DNA of 64,000 nt from Pratylenchus scribneri (Eukaryota; Nematoda; Chromadorea; Rhabditida; Pratylenchidae), in the NCBI GenBank assembly GCA_030063045.1, contig JAQSEB010000002.1, positions 1 to 64,000 of the forward strand, given 5' to 3'. This document shows, piece after piece, positions 1-10,511 of the stretch (position 1 is its first letter; each line of letters starts with the position of its first letter). The position numbers were made by a program, and so were the translations under genes. The notes under the pieces were generated by a model. The model worked only from the letters and a program-made list of their open reading frames with translations, made no database searches and was not told the origin of the DNA.

Positions 1-2936
1 AGGATTTGATGGCTGCTGCTGTTGCAATTCTACGCTTTCAAGAAACATACGAAAGGGAAACAGAAGATTTAATCCGAGAATATGGGGAAAAGAAAACTTC
101 ATTGTTGAATCCCATGAAATGTCAGAATTGAAGGAAAATTTGTTGCTTTCATTGAGCGCTGAAGATTGCTTCGAAATTGGTTTAATCGCCTACAAATTAA
201 AAGTTTGTTTAAAAATTTAAAAGATAATCTCAGAAGGAAGATAGAGAAAACGGAAGTAAACAATGAAAATGAAATCCCTTTGAAATCTCCTTAAGGCAAT
301 AATTTCAAAAAAACTATGAAATGGATTTACTTTTCTTCCATAATTGCTCATAAAATTATAACAAGCAATAAATTCTTTGTGTAGACTAAAATTTAAACCG
401 AGAAAATTATAAGAAGTAGATTACCTAACTTATGTATATCATTGTGAATTTTGAAGACAAATAATTTACAATTTAGCGCCATTTCTATACCGTTGAATGG
501 ATGCAAGCTGCCTTTGATCGATTTCAATCAAATGATGCTTCAGATTTAAATCTCAAAATCTTCGAATATTGGCTTACAGCCCATTACGAACAAGGAAATT
601 TGGATAAAGCATTGAGAGCCGCTGAAAAATTGACAGAATTAGCACCGTCCAATCATTCTAGCGCCGATGATGGAGGCAAAATTTGAAATTATATCGAAAG
701 AAACTGTCAGAATCGAAGAATGCAAATTCCAAAGATTCTACTGATGAAGCAAAAAATTCGATTCAAGTTGAAAATAAAGCAAAAAGTGTAGAAGAAAAGG
801 AAAAGATTGAATCATGGAAAGGTACAAACAATTATGTCGCGGACAAATGCCGACAAACAAAACTGCTGCTGGAAATGCATCCAAGTTAATGTGCTATTTG
901 AAGAGGGACAAGGTTCGTAGAAGATTGGAATTGATTATTGTAATATTATAAAAAAACCTCAATAAAATGAAAATTATCGCTGGATAAAAAATTAATTCAT
1001 CTCTATGAAAAAATATTCCCGACATTGCCATTAGAAAATGGGAATAGAAGATAAAAAAATAAACTTGCCAAGGCTTTTATAATACTCCAAAAAACCCATG
1101 GACAAAATGTTTTAAGAGTTTAAAATATAAATACATTTTCTACGGTGCTAGGTCGATTCCACAATGGTGCAAATATGGGCGATTCCACAATGGTGCAAAT
1201 ATAAAGTTTTTGGCTTCTAATAAATCAGAAACTGGTTTTAGACCCTACAAACCTTATACCATTTTGTAGATCTCATCGAGGCGCATCGATTGGTATATAA
1301 TTTGTCTCAAAATAAGAGAGTTTAAAACCAAAATATGGAAAAAATGGTTTAAATGGTTTAATACTCTTTAATTTTGACCAAATCTTGACAAATTATATAC
1401 CACTAGATGCGCTCGATGAGATCTACAAAATGGTATAAGATTTGTGGGGTCTAAAACTAGTTTCTGATTTGTTAGAAGCCAAAAACTTTATAATTTGCAC
1501 CATTGTGGAATCGCCCATATTTGCACCGCCCTTTGCTTATTGTGGAATCGACCCCGGACGATTTTCTACTTTCTAGTATATACTAGGCAAATATAAAACA
1601 AAAGCTTGCTGAATTCAATTAGGGCCATTTGGACTCTAGTTTCGCATAGAAATTTGTATATAAAATCAAAAAACCATTAATAACAGCCGTACCTGAAATT
1701 GGCCCCATTGAAAGTTGAAATTATTCATTTGGAGCCGTTGATCGTCTTTTTCCGTCAAGTAATTTCAGACAAAGAAATTGAATTGGTCAAACAATTGGCA
1801 ACACCACAGGTTATTATAAATTCGAGATAAAAAAACGAATAATACGACAGTAATATAAGGAATAAGATTGGGTAAATTCTGCTATAGATTCTGAGTCTTG
1901 AGTTTACCGAAACTTCCTTTTTTTCTTTTAAAGCATATTTTTACGAGCTCGGAATCTCAATCTTGAATCTTTATTTCTCCTGTCTCTAAATAAATTTAAT
2001 TTTTGCAATTAAAAAATTTAAAAATTTTCCAAGTTGTCCCGTGCGACTGTGTTGAATTCAAAAGGTGAAGCAGTCTATGCCTCATATCGAATTACAAAAA
2101 CAATGTGGCTCGGCGATGATGACCATTCAATAGTGCAGCAACTAAATAAACGCATTGAGGCAATGACCAATTTGGATATGGAAAATGCATTCAAATTGAA
2201 AGTGTTCAAATATGGCATTGGCGGTCATTATGATCCACACTATGATTTGGCGGTTGGAATTGGAAACAATAAATTATATGGGAATGGGAATATTCATCAT
2301 ATATTTGTTAGTTATTTAAGAAAATGTTGACAAATAAAAGGATATTTTTGATGTCAAGTTAAGTTATTTTAAAATTTTTTTAAATCTATGATTAAAATTC
2401 ATTTTCATTAAATAAATTTATATTTTTTCTAACTCATCGGGAATTCATCGTTTTCTAAATTATAAAAAAGTCATAATTAAGGTGCTTAACGATGATGGCA
2501 AAGACCCATTAGATATGGAGGCAAAATTGGGCAATCGTGTGGCGACTTGTCTGTTCTATGTATGCCATTTTTAATATTTCATTTTTATATATTATTCAAA
2601 TTCAGCTTTCGCAACCAGCCAAAGGTGGGCTCACAATTTTCACTGAATTGGGACTGAGCATTACGCCTTCTGTTAATGATGCTGTATTTTGGTACAATAT
2701 GGATAGAAATGGCCAAGGCGATTTGCGAACAAAACATGTTTGTTGATTAGATTAGGTTTAAATATTTTAAATTAATGATTTTTTCCTTGTAGGCTGCTTG
2801 CCCGGTACAGAAAGGCGACAAATGGATATTCACGAAATTGATAAATGAACGGGGTCAAGAATGGAAACGGCCATGCCCTAAAAAAATTAACCAAAAGGGT
2901 GAAGAATTTGTAGGCGATTTGACTGGAGCTATTTAA
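1..2936 (+). pseudogene. prolyl 4-hydroxylase alpha subunit, 5' partial, frame-broken
   Basis: Collagen prolyl 4-hydroxylase alpha subunits hydroxylate proline in procollagen in the ER, using Fe(II), 2-oxoglutarate and ascorbate. The window opens inside the N-terminal dimerisation/peptide-binding part (DLMAAAVAILRFQETYE, then LSAEDCFEIG and YTVEWMQAAF). Likely exons are 1-202, 477-912, 1687-1809, 2034-2306, 2482-2559, 2606-2737 and 2793-2936. The catalytic half is clear: iron motif GGHYDPHYD (HxD), GLTIFTELG, and the distal His and 2-oxoglutarate Lys in LRTKH/AACPVQKGDKW, ending at a stop at 2934-2936. The N-terminal half is not open: the homology changes frame near 110-125, 675-683 and 850-875. 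The last three exons look intact. So this is either a decaying copy or a real gene with assembly indels. The family call is confident; the functional state is not. Confidence 0.75.
1144..1560. mobile_element. foldback MITE in a P4H intron, 9-bp target duplication
   Basis: Two long inverted arms meet near the middle. The outer ends align over 19 bases at 15 positions (GGTGCTAGGTCGATTCCAC against the complement of the right end). The flanks carry the 9-bp direct repeat attttctac at 1135-1143 and 1561-1569. There is no coding capacity. It lies wholly in the intron between the N-terminal and catalytic parts of the prolyl hydroxylase gene. Confidence 0.75.
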
Positions 2937-3447
2937 AAAAAGAGGAAATAATATAAAATTTTATTCCAAAATTCAATTCAATATTTTATTTTTTAAAGAC
3001 ATATAAATTTATATCTATTAATAAAACCCAAATAAATATATAAAATGAATTTTTAAATTTTTATTATTATAATCCACTATTGTTAGCCTAGTTTTCTAGT
3101 AAAAAGAAGTAATCCATCATATTAAAAAAGAGTTCGAGAACGGAAAGCGGCTTGACATTGATCGATTGCTATCGATATTCGATGGGTGAGAAAAAATGGC
3201 CAACGCCCCCATGTGTTTGCTGGGACTTTTCAACGAGAAACAATTTGTGGAAGCAAATAAGCCAATTGTTTAACCAAAGATATGTTTTTTAATTTCTTCT
3301 TTATAAAAAATATCTTTTCATTACAATGCAAGACAAGATGTAAGTAACAAGAAACATAAGTCTTGAAAATTTTTTTTTTGCCATAATCTCATCTCAATAA
3401 TAAAATGTTCTGAATAGATTGCAATTTAAAAAATTGCCCACATAAAA

Positions 3448-3806
3448 ATGGCCTCGATACAACCGTTTGGTATGAGTTATGAAAAGCCGAGTGACCTATT
3501 CCGAGGTCCAAAATGTGAACGATGCGACCAGGAAATTCCGCTGGGCGAAAAAATTGTCAAAGACAGAAAAACTAGTAAATAATGGAATTATAATTTAAAT
3601 TTTATTTTTTAGGATAAATATTTAATTAATTAATTGAAATAAAAATAAAATTGAAAAAATAAAATTAATTTTAATTTTTTCCTAAAGTCCATAAATCCTG
3701 CTATAAATGCGCAATTTGCGACAAATCATTGGAACATGGTTCCTGCGGATTGGATAATGGACTTTGCCGTTTTGGCCCAATTTGGCTTTGTCGGGAGCAT
3801 CTGTAA
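3448..3806 (+). CDS. single-LIM-domain protein, two exons
   Basis: Exon 1 is 3448-3574 and exon 2 is 3688-3806, joined by a GT-AG intron, giving 81 aa. The protein is essentially one LIM zinc-binding domain: C23-x2-C26, then H44-x2-C47, C50-x2-C53 and C76-x2-H79, spacing that fits the double zinc finger. LIM domains bind protein partners rather than a fixed DNA target. The exon join falls between the first zinc pair and the His, and only splicing completes the finger, which supports the model. The protein is very short for a LIM protein, so upstream exons (for example around 3190-3240) may be missing. No catalytic domain is visible. Confidence 0.6.
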
Positions 3807-5294
3807 TTTGGGCATTGCTTTTTTGGAGGAGATGAACATTACCATTTTTAATTTTAGTCTACTTTCGCCCCCAGAGAAGGAACAAATGTTGGCGCAAAAA
3901 GGATTCCAGCCTCGATTCAGTAGCAAAAAATGAAGATGGAAATGAAATTCATGGTACGATGGAAGGTTGAAATTGAAATGCATTGAAATAAAATTTAAAA
4001 ATGATGATTCGGATTTTACGGTTGAATTTATCAGAAATTTGATAAAAAGGTTCATTTTAATAAAATTTTTGAAGTTGATTAGCAGTAAGCAGACTCTCAG
4101 ATAAATATAAAATTTGTCAACGTAAATTTGTTTGGCAATTGATATTATGTAAAACTTGCATTAAATAAAATTGAACCGATATTTTCATATTATGATAGTG
4201 GGATAAAATATTGGAACTTCTTTTTGACATAAATTTGACAGAAAATTTTTTGCTTAATTTATGGTTCTAAACACACTTTCTATTTTAATTTTAGTATGTG
4301 CTTCAAATTGATGATTTTGCATTCAAAATTGAAATCTGTTCAAATAAAAAAGGGAAATATTTCAAAAAATGAAAATAAAACATCAAACAAAAATTTCAAA
4401 ATTTTCTGGATATTTTTAATATTTTCATTTTGTATTTAATGAAAACTTAATCATAAGCGAAATTCATTTAATTTTTAAAAAAATGTAATTAGTTATGATT
4501 TTAGTGAAGCTTTTTTTCTTTTTGGAAATTGGCATTTTTAAGTTAAATAAAAAATAAATAAAAACTTGACTGAATTGTGAATTCTGTAATCCTTCCTATC
4601 TTATCTTACGTTATAATTAATTTTCCTGAAATTAATTATGTCCATGTTTTTGACCTTACAAAAAGTTTTGTATTATTTAATTACTTTTTGCAGTAATATC
4701 TTAACATTTCCTTTTGAAAAATTAATTTTAAAATTAGTTTAAAATAAAATTTTCTTGAATCTATTTGTCTTGCATCTGCTTATACAACAATGGCTTCAAT
4801 TCAAATAGAGATGTCACATTTTGACTCTGAAATTTACTAAAAATATATCTGTTAATGGAGAGGCAATGATGCAAAAAGTTTGAATTTTGTATGGAAGTGA
4901 AAATGATCATTGAGTTTTCGTATTTATTTTGTTAGCTGCTGGTCGTAATAATAAAAAATTCGCGACAAGTGACAAACTATACTGCTCAGGAAGGCATATA
5001 AATTTGGGATCGAAATAGCCTGAAAATATTTTAAATTTACTTTTATTCTCTTTTTAGGTAAAATGTTTCTTTGTAACTTTGATTTGATTTATAATTTAAA
5101 ATGTGTAAAATGAAATGAATTTTTCAATCCAAAAAAATTTAAATTTATATTAATCTTGATCTCGAGTATATCCTTTCTCTTTTCAAAATTATTCATAAAA
5201 TAAAAAGGTTATACAAATTGAAAATTTAATCATCTAATTCCACAGTGCATTCCATTATTAATTTGCTTTAAGTAAAGAAAAACAATTATTCGCA
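3807..5294. other. AT-rich intergenic stretch without a recognised gene
   Basis: Both strands are broken by frequent stops and I recognise no conserved motif or repeat array. The short ORF overlapping exon 2 of the LIM gene is a frame shadow. Confidence 0.6.
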
Positions 5295-5789
5295 ATGGCC
5301 TATTTATGCCTATTCCCAGGGTCGCAAAAAAAATACAGAGCAAATAATTTTGAGAATTTCATTAAATTTTGTAAATATTATAAAAATAATGTAATTTGTA
5401 AAATATCTTGAGAATAGAAGAATTCTGAAAAGTATTATAAAATGTTCACCATTTTGAAATCGATTTTTAGACGAATTTTGAAAATGATTCAAAAAATAAT
5501 ATGAAAATAAATTCTCAAAATGTTATAAATTTCAGAATATTTATGTAATATCTTTATTTTAAAAATATGCTAAAAATAGTTCAATTTTTATAATAATCTC
5601 AAAATGGATTTGTTCTCAAAATTTATTTTTTGCATTCATTTTCAGAATCATTTTGAAATTTTGAGTTAAAATATTGTTAAAATAGTACATTCACAAAATA
5701 TATTTGGAAATGCATTCAAATTTTGAGAATATTCTGACCCACAAGACAATAAAAGGAATAAATAAATGTTTTATGGAGGGATATGCATA

Positions 5790-5860
5790 GCCTCTTTAGC
5801 TCAATATTATGTCGCTGACTTTGGCACTTGACTACTCGGGTTCGAATCCCAGCTGCGGCA
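5790..5860 (+). tRNA. tRNA-like sequence or degenerate tRNA/SINE head
   Basis: The 71 bases have a box-A-like TTTAGCTCAATATTATG and a perfect box B, GGTTCGAATCC. The acceptor stem pairs only partly and the D stem does not close properly. This suggests a tRNA-derived pseudogene or SINE-type head inside the 5315-6385 element rather than a working tRNA. An anticodon cannot be assigned safely. Confidence 0.3.
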
Positions 5861-5875
5861 GGTAATTATATGAGT

Positions 5876-6032
5876 GAAATCAGAATCAGAACAAGGGGAA
5901 AAAATCAGAATGGTGCGCGAGAAAAATCAGAACAAGGAAAAAAATCAGAACAGAAAATCAGAACAAGGGAAAAATCAGAACAGAAAATCAGAACAAGGAA
6001 AAAATCAGAACAGAAAATCAGAACAAGGGAAA
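5876..6032 (+). repeat. short tandem array, AAATCAGAACA-type units
   Basis: Near-tandem copies of a unit around aaatcagaacaaggg/aaatcagaacag follow the tRNA-like sequence. Two overlapping ORFs here (repeating KSEQ/NQNR) are by-products of the array and not genes. Confidence 0.75.
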
Positions 6033-6688
6033 TCAAATTTTTTGCCCCATTTTCAGAATATTCTGAGAATTATGGCATTTTGAAGATCATTTTTTGGCCA
6101 ATTTTGAGAATGCATGCTTAAAATAAGGCTGAAAATGGATTTTGAAATGAATTTTATTTTTAAAATATTTCCAAAATTCCAAATATTTTGAGAATTGATT
6201 TTTTCATTCAGTTTTAAGGTATATTCTGAGAATGGAAATGACTTATATTTTTAGAATCATTCTCAAAATTCTGTTATCTTAATTATATTCCCAGAATTGT
6301 CGTATTTCCATTTTGGTTATAACTCGGAAATACCACTATTCTCAAAATGATTCTCAGAATTTCGACCAAAAAATGCGACCCTGGGTTAATTCTCTCATTT
6401 CTTATCGTTGTGGAAATTGAGCTTTCTACAAGTCAAACAATTACATCAACGAGTACTTCGACAACAGCAACCACCTCAATATCAGCATCATGTTCCGACA
6501 TTGGAAGGTTGGTGCTAGCTAAATTGGAATTAGAACATTTAATTGTTATTCAAATTATTTAATTTTATCTCATAGAAAATATAAACAAATTTTTTCATAG
6601 ACGCTGCTTTTTGGTCAATTCGTTTCCTGGATTGTGCAACAGATGGCAAGCAAGATTGGTTTGTAGAGCCAGTTGTAAACTTTGTTGA

Positions 6689-7067
6689 ATGATGGCAGAA
6701 TTGAATAACTTATGGATTTTGGATGGAAATGGATTACATTTCGTGTGTATATTCAAATTCATGATTTAATACAATTGTTTTAAACCTCATCAGCAGAATG
6801 GGAAAGTCTGCAAATAAAAATGGAATTTTCAAAATGTTGAAAATATAAAAACTATAAACATCACCGCTGAAATATTTTTAAATTAATTTTGGTATCATTT
6901 TGAATCCCTCATTCACAGAACTTTTCGAAACGCGAACTTTAAATTTCAAGGTCAGTTTTACTGATTACAATTATGTCTAATATTTGCCTGTGCCTTACAT
7001 TTGTTTGTTTAAAAGAAATTGACTTCATCGAAGTGTACGAAAATGATTCGGATAGTCAAGGGTTGAA
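6689..7067. other. left flank of the Polinton; no gene assigned
   Basis: AT-rich. A short open stretch with possible splice sites runs at 6920-6950 and 7013-7067, but I cannot link it to a family. The last six bases, 7062-7067 (gttgaa), are the left target-site duplication. Confidence 0.4.
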
Positions 7068-7137
7068 AGCAGCTACTTATATTTTTTAATCGCGAAATAA
7101 AATTGTGAAGTACATAAAATAGAGCCCAAACCTTTCC
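7068..7137 (+). repeat. Polinton left terminal inverted repeat
   Basis: Matches 32181-32250 in inverse orientation over 70 bp with one mismatch (position 7115). Beyond it similarity falls to a shared pyrimidine-rich character only. Confidence 0.95.
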
Positions 7138-7479
7138 CCTTTCAAATTAATCCCATTCAAAATTCACCCTCCTACCCAATCCCAATTCTTTCCCTTCCCT
7201 TATAATCCCAACCTCCCATTTTCCTTTCCAATCAATATTATAAATAAAATTTATCAAAACGAAATGTAAAAGTTTACAAAAAATTGTATGAATTGTATTT
7301 TATAAAAATAAAATTGTTTGTATTTTATAAAAATAAGATTGGTGAATTTTGCCAGCTTGAAAATGTTCTGCCGCTCAATTTATTGGCATGGAATATTCGA
7401 TAATAAAAATGACGGCTGCACAGCATTTTCCTTTAAAATTTATAAATAATTAAATTTCTATTTTATGAAAAAAACCTTT

Positions 7480-7721
7480 TCAACGGCTTAAGCCGATGAG
7501 GAAGAAGAGGTTGATGGTCATCAACAACACAATAATGACCAAAAGAGCCACAAAGTGGCGTTCTATTTTGAATTAAAAATATAATTTAAATTTACAAAAA
7601 AACCTTTCCAAAGGGCAATGCCCAATTGTTCATGTCCATGTCCACCGCCTCCATTTTGTTGGCCATCTTCCTCTCCTCCTTCAACATCATTTCCTCCTCC
7701 AGCTTGCAAATAATTTCCCAT
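7480..7721 (-). CDS. small spliced tail-anchored membrane protein
   Basis: On the - strand, exon 1 is 7721-7604 and exon 2 is 7562-7480, with a 41-bp GT-AG intron (7603-7563), giving 66 aa. The N-terminal half is Gly/Glu/His-rich and hydrophilic. Residues 43-64 are strongly hydrophobic (FVALLVIIVLLMTINLFFLI) and end three residues from the C terminus, as in tail-anchored proteins. Support comes from the GT-AG intron, in-frame joining and a hydrophobic run that exists only after splicing. It is the leftmost gene of the Polinton. I do not recognise a family. It could be a membrane-targeting accessory protein; function unknown. Confidence 0.4.
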
Positions 7722-8313
7722 ATTTTGGTCGATTTGTTGAAAAAAAAATTTTAATTGAGATTTGTTTTTGCTAAAAATTGAAAGTTTATATTATGAAATT
7801 ATTGATTAATGCGTTTATAAAATAAAATTATGTGAATGATTGGAATGATTGATATATGGAATGAAGATTATGAGGTGGTGAATGCATTTGATTTCATAAT
7901 AATGATATTGATGGAAAGTAAAAAAGTAAGAATACATTATGCCAAAAATTTAATTTTTAAATAAATTTGCAAATAACCTTTCGTTTTCGTAACATTATTA
8001 GTTTCAATTTTCTACAATATCTATAACCAAAATATCTAAAAACAAAATAATTAAAAACAAAATATCTATAATCAAATTACTACATATGAAATATCTATAA
8101 CCGAAATATCTATAACCAAAATATCTAAAAACAAAATAACTAAAAACAAAATATCTATAATCAAAATATCTATAACAAAAATATCTATTACTAAAATATC
8201 TATATTCAAAAATATTTAATCTCTATAAAAATATATATATAATTAAAATATCTATAACCAAAATACATATACATTTATTCAAATTTAAAAATTCATTCTA
8301 AAATTATTTAAAA
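7722..8313. repeat. AT-rich stretch with degenerate AAAATATCTATAACC repeats
   Basis: From about 8023 to 8262 there are many imperfect copies of a unit near aaaatatctataacc/aaaacaaaataacta. The rest is AT-rich with no gene. It lies upstream of the first + strand ORF and may hold its promoter. Confidence 0.6.
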
Positions 8314-8787
8314 ATGTCTTCAGAAAATAATTTTAATAAAAAATACGAAAGATTTGGAATTATACACAAGGGATATAGATATTTATATAAATGTCTAGTT
8401 TACAATCCCAGAGAGTGGATAAGGACAGATCAATATGAAAGATGGAATTGCGATTTAGCCGATACGGCTTACAAATGCAAAGCATATATCATAAGAGATG
8501 ATTGGAATGTTGATGAAGATAAAATTAGAGCTTATGGAAAACATGAACATGCTCTTATTGAAGCATGGGAACCATATTATGGTTTACTCTATGATTGGCA
8601 AGATGATAACGATCAATATCCTCATCTAGATTTTGATTGGGGGGATATTCCAGATATCCCCGAAGACGATTGTGATCATTTCCCTCATCCTGATTGTGTT
8701 TATTTGGATGAAGATGACTTTTCTATCAACGACATTCCAGAAATTCCTGAAGATAATTCTATGCATTTTCCTCTTTCCTCATCTTGA
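8314..8787 (+). CDS. acidic Polinton protein of unknown function, 157 aa
   Basis: An intact ORF with an AAAATG start, like most genes of the element. The protein is rich in Tyr, Trp and acidic residues and becomes strongly acidic after residue 85. Two related segments are visible near the C terminus: DIPDIPEDDCDHFPHPD and DIPEIPEDNSMHFP, so the tail has a duplicated motif. There is no signal peptide, membrane segment or known catalytic motif. First gene of the + strand cluster. An acidic, aromatic protein might mimic DNA or bind basic core proteins, but that is speculation. Confidence 0.6.
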   Translation: MSSENNFNKKYERFGIIHKGYRYLYKCLVYNPREWIRTDQYERWNCDLADTAYKCKAYIIRDDWNVDEDKIRAYGKHEHALIEAWEPYYGLLYDWQDDNDQYPHLDFDWGDIPDIPEDDCDHFPHPDCVYLDEDDFSINDIPEIPEDNSMHFPLSSS

Positions 8788-8825
8788 TTGTGTTTGCTCG
8801 GATGAATATTGATTCGACAAAAACG

Positions 8826-8834
8826 CGTATAAAT
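8826..8834 (+). promoter_or_regulatory. TATA-box-like motif
   Basis: gtataaata, about 65 bases ahead of the 8891 start; one of a set of similar motifs before the element's genes. Confidence 0.45.
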
Positions 8835-8890
8835 ATCGGAGTTTTTTGTTTAAATCATTTATAAATCATTTAAAATTTTAAAAATCAAAA

Positions 8891-9439
8891 ATGTCTTTGC
8901 CTACATTAACTTCTCAAATTCTACCGGAAATCGATTTCAATATCCTTTCAACTGGAATTACTATTAATTCTAATGAACGACTTTCTACTCCTCGCTTCAT
9001 TCCTTACGATCAATGTGGTCGTTGTAGGGAATGTAAAGCAACTGAAGTGGAATTGGATTTTATCGTGACTAAGGATGGAGTGACAGTTTATTGTAGTCGA
9101 ATTAAAGGACCAAAATTTGTTGCATTTGATAATACATATGAACTTCCAGGTTACTGTTTCTTTCGGATTAAAAATAAAGGACGTGTTTTCAATATCCCAC
9201 ATGGAGAAATGCCACCTCCAAAAAATATGCAACCTAATATTCCACCTTACTCAAATATTCCTCCTCCAAATATGATTTCAAAACCGGACTTTGAACAATT
9301 TCTTGGGCATTTGAATGCTATGAGATATCCAATGAATTCACAAATCCAAAAACCAAATAAAGAAACTAATGAAAATGAAGATATAAAAATCATTGAAGAA
9401 TTTCTTAAACCAGACATCCCATTAAATCAATCATTATAA
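8891..9439 (+). CDS. Polinton protein with domain shared by the 461-aa protein, 182 aa
   Basis: No known family recognised. Residues about 18-100 align by eye with residues 15-97 of the 461-aa protein at 18312-19697: both have an ILxxGIxIxS start, RF(I/L)PY, a central block ending V(Y/F)CSRI, then the P(G/D)Y(C/T)(F/L)F block. So the two genes share a module of about 85 residues. Here it is followed by a Pro-rich linker and a short acidic tail. A CxxC pair (CGRCREC) near residues 42-48 is absent from the paralogue. It sits just ahead of the packaging ATPase in the morphogenesis cluster. No signal peptide or membrane segment; function unknown. Confidence 0.65.
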   Translation: MSLPTLTSQILPEIDFNILSTGITINSNERLSTPRFIPYDQCGRCRECKATEVELDFIVTKDGVTVYCSRIKGPKFVAFDNTYELPGYCFFRIKNKGRVFNIPHGEMPPPKNMQPNIPPYSNIPPPNMISKPDFEQFLGHLNAMRYPMNSQIQKPNKETNENEDIKIIEEFLKPDIPLNQSL

Positions 9440-9472
9440 ATATATTTATTATTTTCATTCTATATTTTTAAA

Positions 9473-10132
9473 ATGTTTGATCAACATTTATTTGAAGATA
9501 AAGATTTAAAATTCAAATTACCATTTGGAATGATAGTTTCTGGCCCTACATCTAGTGGAAAAAGTAGCTTTCTTCTAAAGTTTATTACCGAATCGGATGA
9601 GCTCATTGACCCAAAACCAGCATCAGTACTTTATTGCTATGGTGAAATGAATCAATTAATACCAATTTTTCAAAAAGCTGGTGTTGGTATCTATTCTGGT
9701 GTTCCACCAGAAGAGATAATAAAACAGCAACCAAAACCTTTATTACTTATTCTTGATGATTTATTACTTTCTACACCAGAGGCTTATCTCTCATCTCTGT
9801 TTACGGCTAAAAGTCATCATCAAAATTTTGGTATAATTTTTGTAACCCAAAACCTATTCGAGAAGAAGATCAAAGTTGCTAGACAGAATGCTCAGTATTT
9901 GGTATTGATGCGTTCGCCTAATTCGGCTCTATCTATAAGGAATATTGGTGTACAACTATTTCCGAAACAGCTCGATTACTTTTTGGATGCCTACAAACAG
10001 GCGACAAAAGAACGATATGGTTATTTGCTTATTGATATGCATGCTTCTTCTGATTCATTATTGCGTTTAAGAACAAATATATTTAAACGAGACGAAGAAA
10101 AAATTATATTCATTCCAAAAAATGGTTCATAA
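9473..10132 (+). CDS. genome-packaging ATPase, FtsK/HerA (A32) type
   Basis: 219 aa. Packaging ATPases of Polintons, adenovirus-like and other double-jelly-roll viruses drive viral DNA into preformed capsids. Walker A is GPTSSGKS at residues 24-31, Walker B is LLILDD at 91-96, followed by the conserved Gln of GIIFVTQNLF (about 120-129). Length and order fit the A32-like clade. Start: AAAATG at 9473, 33 bases after the previous stop. The 3' end overlaps the next ORF by 11 bases, which suggests tight coupling or a shared transcript. No damage seen. The family call is very secure; placement within the packaging step comes from family knowledge. Confidence 0.93.
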   Translation: MFDQHLFEDKDLKFKLPFGMIVSGPTSSGKSSFLLKFITESDELIDPKPASVLYCYGEMNQLIPIFQKAGVGIYSGVPPEEIIKQQPKPLLLILDDLLLSTPEAYLSSLFTAKSHHQNFGIIFVTQNLFEKKIKVARQNAQYLVLMRSPNSALSIRNIGVQLFPKQLDYFLDAYKQATKERYGYLLIDMHASSDSLLRLRTNIFKRDEEKIIFIPKNGS

Positions 10133-10496
10133 AAATTGTTGTCAAATTAATCCAATTATTTGTGAGAATAAAGATTTTTTAAAAAAATTATCCAAAACAA
10201 AATCATCTATTAAACGACATAAATTATTAAAAAATGCTACAAAAGAGCAATTATTGGCAATTGCAGAGATTTCATTAAACATTGTAAAATCTCGTTTTCC
10301 TTTGACAAAATGTCAAAAACAAAAACTTATACCATATGCAAATATTGTTCGTCAAATGAGTAGACTGAGAAGCCAAAAGGGTGCAAAGAAATTAATTATA
10401 CAAAAAGGTGGTGGAGCAGCCGGATTATTCTCATCACTTTTAACTCCCATTCTTTTAGAATTGGCCAAATCATTATATATAAAAGATAAAGTTTAA
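10122..10496 (+). CDS. pX-like virion core peptide precursor, 124 aa
   Basis: Small basic protein. Residues 20-92 are Lys/Arg-rich helices with KRHKLLKNATKEQLLAIAEI and the LTKCQKQKLIPY block, a pattern typical of a small conserved Polinton gene. It then has a Gly-Gly-Gly at 96-98 followed by a hydrophobic stretch (AAGLFSSLLTPILLELA). Related Polinton/adintovirus proteins have been compared to adenovirus protein X (mu), a DNA-condensing core peptide released by the viral protease; the GG may be such a cleavage point here. It overlaps the ATPase by 11 bases. The assignment rests on composition, order and motif, so it is probable rather than proven. Confidence 0.7.
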   Translation: MVHKNCCQINPIICENKDFLKKLSKTKSSIKRHKLLKNATKEQLLAIAEISLNIVKSRFPLTKCQKQKLIPYANIVRQMSRLRSQKGAKKLIIQKGGGAAGLFSSLLTPILLELAKSLYIKDKV

Positions 10497-10511
10497 ATCA
10501 TTTTTTAAAAA

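Larger units (their letters stand above)
5315..6385. mobile_element. 1.07-kb inverted-repeat element with TT duplication
   Basis: The ends are CCCAGGGTCGCA and its inverse complement TGCGACCCTGGG, 12 bp, flanked by TT on both sides (5313-5314, 6386-6387). The interior is non-coding and rich in variants of an AATTTTGAGAAT/ATTCTCAAAAT motif, with a tRNA-like sequence and a short tandem array in the middle. It breaks the signal-peptide codons of the ShKT gene. No transposase is visible and the superfamily is unknown. Confidence 0.6.
5295..6688 (+). pseudogene. secreted ShKT-domain protein, first exon split by an element
   Basis: A small secreted protein: signal peptide, Ser/Thr-rich linker (TSTSTSTTATT) and a C-terminal domain with six cysteines ending CRASCKLC, the ShKT arrangement common in nematode secreted proteins. 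Its last exons are 6386-6507 and 6601-6688, joined by a 93-bp GT-AG intron. The signal-peptide reading frame starts at ATG 5295 but is cut after 20 bases by the 5315-6385 element and resumes at 6386-6388 once the TT duplication is discounted. An alternative start at ATG 6347, inside the right end of the element, is open but puts charged residues ahead of the hydrophobic core. I infer a gene interrupted by insertion; it might still be expressed from the 6347 start. Its function cannot be told from sequence. Confidence 0.55.

Noticed and set aside
5790..5860. Functional tRNA gene
   Set aside because: Box B is perfect but the acceptor and D stems do not pair properly; kept only as a tRNA-like remnant.
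5828..6121. 97- and 69-codon ORFs rich in KSEQ/NQNR
   Set aside because: Low-complexity translation of a short tandem array inside a transposable element.
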